In this document: piece by piece, positions 60,391-64,000 of the stretch
Position numbering within the stretch: the stretch's first letter is position 1
Layout: every line of letters starts with the position of its first letter
NCBI GenBank assembly: GCA_018003015.1
Contig: JAGNEZ010000001.1
Coordinates: forward strand, 202,808-266,807
Length of the DNA stretch: 64,000 nucleotides
Reading direction: 5' to 3'
DNA from: Phycisphaerae bacterium
GTDB lineage: Bacteria > Planctomycetota > Phycisphaerae > UBA1845 > PWPN01
Made by a program: the position numbers and the translations under genes
The notes under the pieces: model-generated
Told to the model about the DNA's origin: nothing
What the model saw: the letters and a program-made list of their open reading frames with translations, nothing else
Database searches by the model: none

Positions 60391-62295
60391 ATGCGTTGGA
60401 CGAGAGTGGCCGAACACCTCGTGCTAGCTCTTGGAGGTTTAGGGCTGGGCGCGGCGGGCTGCGCCGGGCTGGCAGGTCCGGCGGTGGGGTTGAGTGCCGG
60501 CCAGGATGATCGCGGGCCCTGGTGGATGCGCCAGACAGCGATGAGCCGCGATGGTTCGCTGGACCTCCGGAGCAAGCCATGGTGGCCGCGAGCGATGCGA
60601 CTCGGCGTCGGCGAGCGGTTCATGATCGAGGAGAACGGACCGGCTGGCGGGAACATGCTGGTTCGGCGGGAGCGGATCAAGAACCGCAGCAAGGAGGTTG
60701 AGGCTCTTGTCTGGATCCTTGACGATGACACCGACGGCAGCCTTCGAACCGGCGGGGATGAGGATTCGGATTGCTACGTGGCCGACTACGGTTGCGACGG
60801 CGTCCCGGATCGCATGGTGGACTACATGGACGACGACGGGGACGGCGCCGCGGATGAAATGGACATCCGGTACTACGTCGGCGGGCGGCTCAACTACTGC
60901 TGGTTCGGCAGGGATTTTGACGGTGACGGGCGCATGTGGAGCGTGCGCGGCTACGAGTATGGTGGTCCGAGCTTCTTTGAAGCGGACCCGTACGGCGACA
61001 ACATGATCTACATGAACAAGTTCAATCCGGTGAAGGGCACCTGGTCGCCGATCTCGGAGTGTCCGTTCGCCTTCTACGATACCGATGGCGACGGCTACAG
61101 TGAAGTGGTCATCCGGTTCAGCGCCGTGCCGCTGGGCTACGATCCCGGCGTTCATCCGGACTACGCGAACAATCAGTTCTCCGGGTCGTGGGATCCGGGA
61201 ATGGACCGGATGGGCGTGGTGAACATCCGCTACAGCTTTGACATCGACAACCTCAGCGGGAAGGAGACGCCGCTGCACTACGACTGCGGATTCAACCTGG
61301 TCGGGGCGGCGCCGTACGCGTTTGCGGGGATGCGGCATGTCAACCCGAGACGTCGTCCGCCGCAGGTGACGTGCGTGGTTCCGTATGATCGGGTTCGATC
61401 GGTGAGCGATCACTATGCCGCCCGGGAAACGGGTTTCAGCTGGCATGAGCAGCACGACGACACGATCGCGATCGGCTACGGAGAGCAGCAGAAGGACGAC
61501 TGGCGATGGGAGGGCGTCTTCTGGATCTGGGAGCGGCGGTTCATGGAGAACACCGGCGGGCCCTGCCAGCGGTGGAACGTGCGTCGGGAATGGAGCAGCA
61601 GGCCCAGCAACCGCCGGGCGTTGTACTACAGCGCAGTCGACGGGCGGGTTCACCTGTTTGGAGCCGAGGAGGGCTGGATTCAGCGGGGGCATTTCGCGGG
61701 ACTGGGCAGTCTGGGTGAGATCCGGATGTACGACACCGACGGGAATGGTTACTTCGACCGGTGGGAGGTGTACGACGGCCGGGACCCCTTGCCGGTGCGG
61801 GTTTCGACGGTGGGTGACGAGAAGGTCCGACGCCTGCCGTTCGACGAGCGGTGGTTGCGGCGTTTCTACCTGGAGGAGGTGGTTCCGCAGGCGACGGCCA
61901 GCAGTGTCATGCTGCTCGAGGCCATGGGCGAGGTTCACCCTTGGGTCATGCCGGCCGGGCTGGCCGGCGCGACCCGAGCCGGGCCGCCCGGATACCGGCG
62001 TTACGCCCTGGATGTCGCGTGCGAGCTGCACTACCAGTCTCTGCGACGGTCGTTGAGTGGGGTGGCCGGCCAGGTCTTGGCCGGTGCGAGGATGGACGAT
62101 CTGCGCCCCCTGAAGCCGGACCAGCGGGCGGCGACGGCGAATTCGCAGACCGCCTGGCAACTGGTGCGGTCGCTAGAGAGGCTGGATGCGGCCTGGGGGC
62201 AAGGCGATCTTACGAGCGTGAAGGCGGCGATTGCCGAGCTGAAGCGCTCACCGCTGCTGGACCGGACGGAGGGGGGCGGCAAGGCGGAGCGATGA
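60391..62295 (+). CDS. Lipoprotein with Asp-rich Ca-binding-like repeats, function unknown
   Basis: 634 aa. The lipobox region LGAAGCAG gives a lipidated N-terminus. The body contains several D-x-D-G/N-D-G segments (DDDTDGSLRTGGDEDSD, YMDDDGDGAADEMD, RDFDGDGRMW, YDTDGDGYSEVV, YDTDGNGYFDRWEVYDG) like thrombospondin type-3 or EF-hand-like Ca loops, each set in aromatic-rich beta sequence. The C-terminus is helical (QTAWQLVRSLERLDAAWGQ). No enzyme motif seen. Start at 60391 follows GAGGG; an upstream in-frame extension overlaps the regulator gene. Position between a GntR regulator and an SSS transporter suggests a role in binding or handling an extracellular substrate. Confidence 0.78.
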   Translation: MRWTRVAEHLVLALGGLGLGAAGCAGLAGPAVGLSAGQDDRGPWWMRQTAMSRDGSLDLRSKPWWPRAMRLGVGERFMIEENGPAGGNMLVRRERIKNRSKEVEALVWILDDDTDGSLRTGGDEDSDCYVADYGCDGVPDRMVDYMDDDGDGAADEMDIRYYVGGRLNYCWFGRDFDGDGRMWSVRGYEYGGPSFFEADPYGDNMIYMNKFNPVKGTWSPISECPFAFYDTDGDGYSEVVIRFSAVPLGYDPGVHPDYANNQFSGSWDPGMDRMGVVNIRYSFDIDNLSGKETPLHYDCGFNLVGAAPYAFAGMRHVNPRRRPPQVTCVVPYDRVRSVSDHYAARETGFSWHEQHDDTIAIGYGEQQKDDWRWEGVFWIWERRFMENTGGPCQRWNVRREWSSRPSNRRALYYSAVDGRVHLFGAEEGWIQRGHFAGLGSLGEIRMYDTDGNGYFDRWEVYDGRDPLPVRVSTVGDEKVRRLPFDERWLRRFYLEEVVPQATASSVMLLEAMGEVHPWVMPAGLAGATRAGPPGYRRYALDVACELHYQSLRRSLSGVAGQVLAGARMDDLRPLKPDQRAATANSQTAWQLVRSLERLDAAWGQGDLTSVKAAIAELKRSPLLDRTEGGGKAER

Positions 62296-62346
62296 TCTCG
62301 CGCCCGGCGCGAACGGCCGGTGGGTGAAACGAAAGGCGGTAGGTTG

Positions 62347-64000
62347 ATGCTGCTGGCGGCGGGCGAATCGAGTCATCTGGCCGGGCCGGACTACTTCATC
62401 CTTGTCGGGTACTTTGTGATCATGCTCGGCGTCGGGGCGTACTTCTGGGGCCACATGAAGGGCATGTCGGACTACTTCTCGGGGCGTCATCAGATTCCCT
62501 GGTGGCTCTCGGGGGTGTCGTTCTACATGACGAGCTTCAGCGCGTTTCTCTTTGTGGCCTATTCGGAGCTTGCCTTTCGCAAAGGTCTGGTGGCGGTGAC
62601 GGTGGGGTGGGCGGTGGTTCCGGCCGTGCTGATCGGCGCGATCGTTCTATCCGGCCGCTGGCGACGTGCTCGGATCAACAGTCCTGCCGAGTATCTGGAG
62701 GAGCGTTTCGGTCTTGGTCTGCGCCAGACGTTTGCCTGGGCGAACGTTATCGTTCGCATGCTGGATGACGGCCTGAAGGTTTACGCGACGGGGCTGTTTC
62801 TCTCCAAGAGCGTGGGGCTTGGGCTTGGGGAGAGCATTGCCTGCACCGGTTTGATCACGCTGGCGTACACGTTCATGGGCGGCTTGTGGGCGGTGGCGGT
62901 GACCGACTTTGTGCAATTTGTGGTCATGCTGGCGGGAGCGGCGGTGTTGTTGCCGATGGCCCTGGTCCGTGTGGGCTGGCTCGGCGGCCTGGTGCACCAT
63001 GCTCCGCCGGGCTTTTTCAGTCTGACCGCGGCGCCTGATCACAGCTGGTGGTTTCTCGGCGGGTGGTTCCTGCTGCTGGTCTGCAACTACAACACAAGTT
63101 TTGGCCTGGTGCAGCGGTACTACTGTGTGCGCGACGAGAGAGAGGCCCGGAAAGTCGGGTATCTGGTGGCGGTTCTCTGCCTGGTGGGCACGCCGATCTA
63201 CTTCATTCCGGCGATGTGTGCCCGGCAGTTCATGCCCGATGCGGTTCCGGGGAGTATCTACGCGGCCCTGTGCGTGGAACTGCTTCCCGTCGGCCTGCTG
63301 GGTCTGGTTGTGGCGGCGATGTTTTCGGCGACGATGTCCACGCTGAGCGGCGACTATAACGTGGTGGCCGCGGTGCTGACCAACGATGTTTACCACAGGC
63401 TGATTAACCGCCGGGCGTCCGAGCGGCGGCTCGTTGCGGTGGGGCGGGCCTGTACGCTGGTCGTCGGCCTGGTGCCGATCGCGATCGGGCTGTGCATTGC
63501 GTATCTCATCGGCAACGACCTTCTTTTCAGCTGGATGGTCAAGCTATTCAGCGTCGCGTCTCCGCCGATTGCGATTCCCATGCTGGCCGGGATTCTCTGG
63601 CGGCGGTGTTCGAATGCCGGAGCCTTGGCGGGTTTCCTCGGCGGTCTGGGCGTGGGGCTGGGGCTGTTCTTCTGCGGTCTGAAAGACTACCAGATCGCGG
63701 CGGCCACCACGGCCGCCACGCTCATTGAGATGGTGGTGGTGAGCCTGCTGGTGACTCCCAGCGAGCCGGAGCTGCGAGGACGTGACGGTGTGTTTCGCAG
63801 GCTTGATGCGGCGGTCTCTCCGGAGGAACTGGCTGCGGAGAGGGGTGGTCCTTCGCCGTTTCGCATTGTCGGCCTGTCGACGATCGCGATAGCGCTCTTG
63901 CTGTTGCTGGTCATGCCCTTTGTGCCGTGGAGCTCCGGCTGGATCGTCAATCTGCTTATTGCCATTGGTCTTTTCGTACCGGGCGTCATCTGGATGAGGC
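62347..64000 (+). CDS. Sodium:solute symporter (SSS family), cut by right edge
   Basis: The frame opens at the ATG at 62347 (GGTAGG upstream) and stays open to the window end, giving 551 residues without a stop. It has the SSS layout of about 13 membrane helices: DYFILVGYFVIMLGVGAYF, SDYFSGRHQIPWWLSGVSF (the family region after TM1), SAFLFVAYSELAF, LITLAYTFMGGLWAVAVTDF with the conserved GG-W-A-V-x-x-T-D-x-x-Q, and VVAAMFSATMSTLSGDYNV carrying the Na-site Ser/Thr residues. It probably imports a sugar, sugar acid or similar solute using Na. It follows the lipoprotein gene by 51 nt and may share its transcript and the GntR control. Confidence 0.93.
   Translation, partial: MLLAAGESSHLAGPDYFILVGYFVIMLGVGAYFWGHMKGMSDYFSGRHQIPWWLSGVSFYMTSFSAFLFVAYSELAFRKGLVAVTVGWAVVPAVLIGAIVLSGRWRRARINSPAEYLEERFGLGLRQTFAWANVIVRMLDDGLKVYATGLFLSKSVGLGLGESIACTGLITLAYTFMGGLWAVAVTDFVQFVVMLAGAAVLLPMALVRVGWLGGLVHHAPPGFFSLTAAPDHSWWFLGGWFLLLVCNYNTSFGLVQRYYCVRDEREARKVGYLVAVLCLVGTPIYFIPAMCARQFMPDAVPGSIYAALCVELLPVGLLGLVVAAMFSATMSTLSGDYNVVAAVLTNDVYHRLINRRASERRLVAVGRACTLVVGLVPIAIGLCIAYLIGNDLLFSWMVKLFSVASPPIAIPMLAGILWRRCSNAGALAGFLGGLGVGLGLFFCGLKDYQIAAATTAATLIEMVVVSLLVTPSEPELRGRDGVFRRLDAAVSPEELAAERGGPSPFRIVGLSTIAIALLLLLVMPFVPWSSGWIVNLLIAIGLFVPGVIWMR

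Overview
The window looks like chromosome from a high-GC (mid-60s %) member of the Planctomycetota or a close relative. This is inferred from gene content: a formylglycine-type sulfatase, two Gfo/Idh/MocA oxidoreductases with twin-arginine-like leaders, many secreted glycoside hydrolases including NPCBM fusions, zinc-ribbon membrane proteins and an SSS symporter. No rRNA, tRNA, CRISPR array or insertion sequence was recognised.

Left end (1-9.2 kb, minus strand): a tightly packed operon for a bacterial ubiquitin-like conjugation system. In transcription order it encodes a small membrane-anchored protein, a RING/treble-clef zinc protein (E3 candidate), a ThiF/Uba-type E1, an E2 with a UBC-like Cys site, a 278-aa protein of unknown function, a 108-aa ubiquitin-like protein ending in Gly-Gly, a JAMM/JAB metalloprotease, an ARC/Mpa-like (proteasomal ATPase-type) AAA+ protein, and a ClpA/B-like AAA+ protein with a degenerate Walker B. 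A further gene runs off the left edge. Most junctions overlap by 1-4 nt. The set covers activation, conjugation, possible ligation, deconjugation and unfolding, so a ubiquitin-like modification and degradation (or remodelling) pathway is the simplest reading. The leader of the first gene carries interleaved inverted repeats next to its Shine-Dalgarno sequence. A divergent gene of unknown function (9761-10867, plus) lies upstream.

Middle (11-29.6 kb): an RND efflux pump with its periplasmic adaptor; a lipoprotein joining a caspase/CHAT-like His-Cys domain to leucine-rich repeats; an SGNH esterase; an alpha-galactosidase-like hydrolase; a pair of bacterial PH-domain membrane proteins; a Gfo/Idh/MocA oxidoreductase; a CheY-like receiver; a sulfatase; and two membrane proteins of unknown function.

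Right-centre (29.6-56.3 kb, all minus strand): a carbohydrate-degradation locus. Eight closely spaced genes (29.6-47.8 kb) encode a GH2 enzyme with an internal insertion, an M23 peptidase-like protein, an unassigned secreted protein and five GH36/melibiase-superfamily enzymes in tandem. Upstream lie a GH97 enzyme (predicted retaining alpha-galactosidase type), rsmA, a second Gfo/Idh/MocA protein, a probable alpha/alpha-barrel protein and a two-domain alpha/beta-hydrolase esterase. The theme is removal of alpha-galactosyl and related residues, with esterases and a sulfatase for decorated polysaccharide.

Right end (56.5-64 kb, plus strand): a sensor histidine kinase and an NtrC-type sigma-54 activator, then a GntR/FCD regulator with a recognisable promoter and palindromic operator, a lipoprotein with Ca-binding-like Asp-rich repeats, and an SSS-family symporter cut by the right edge.
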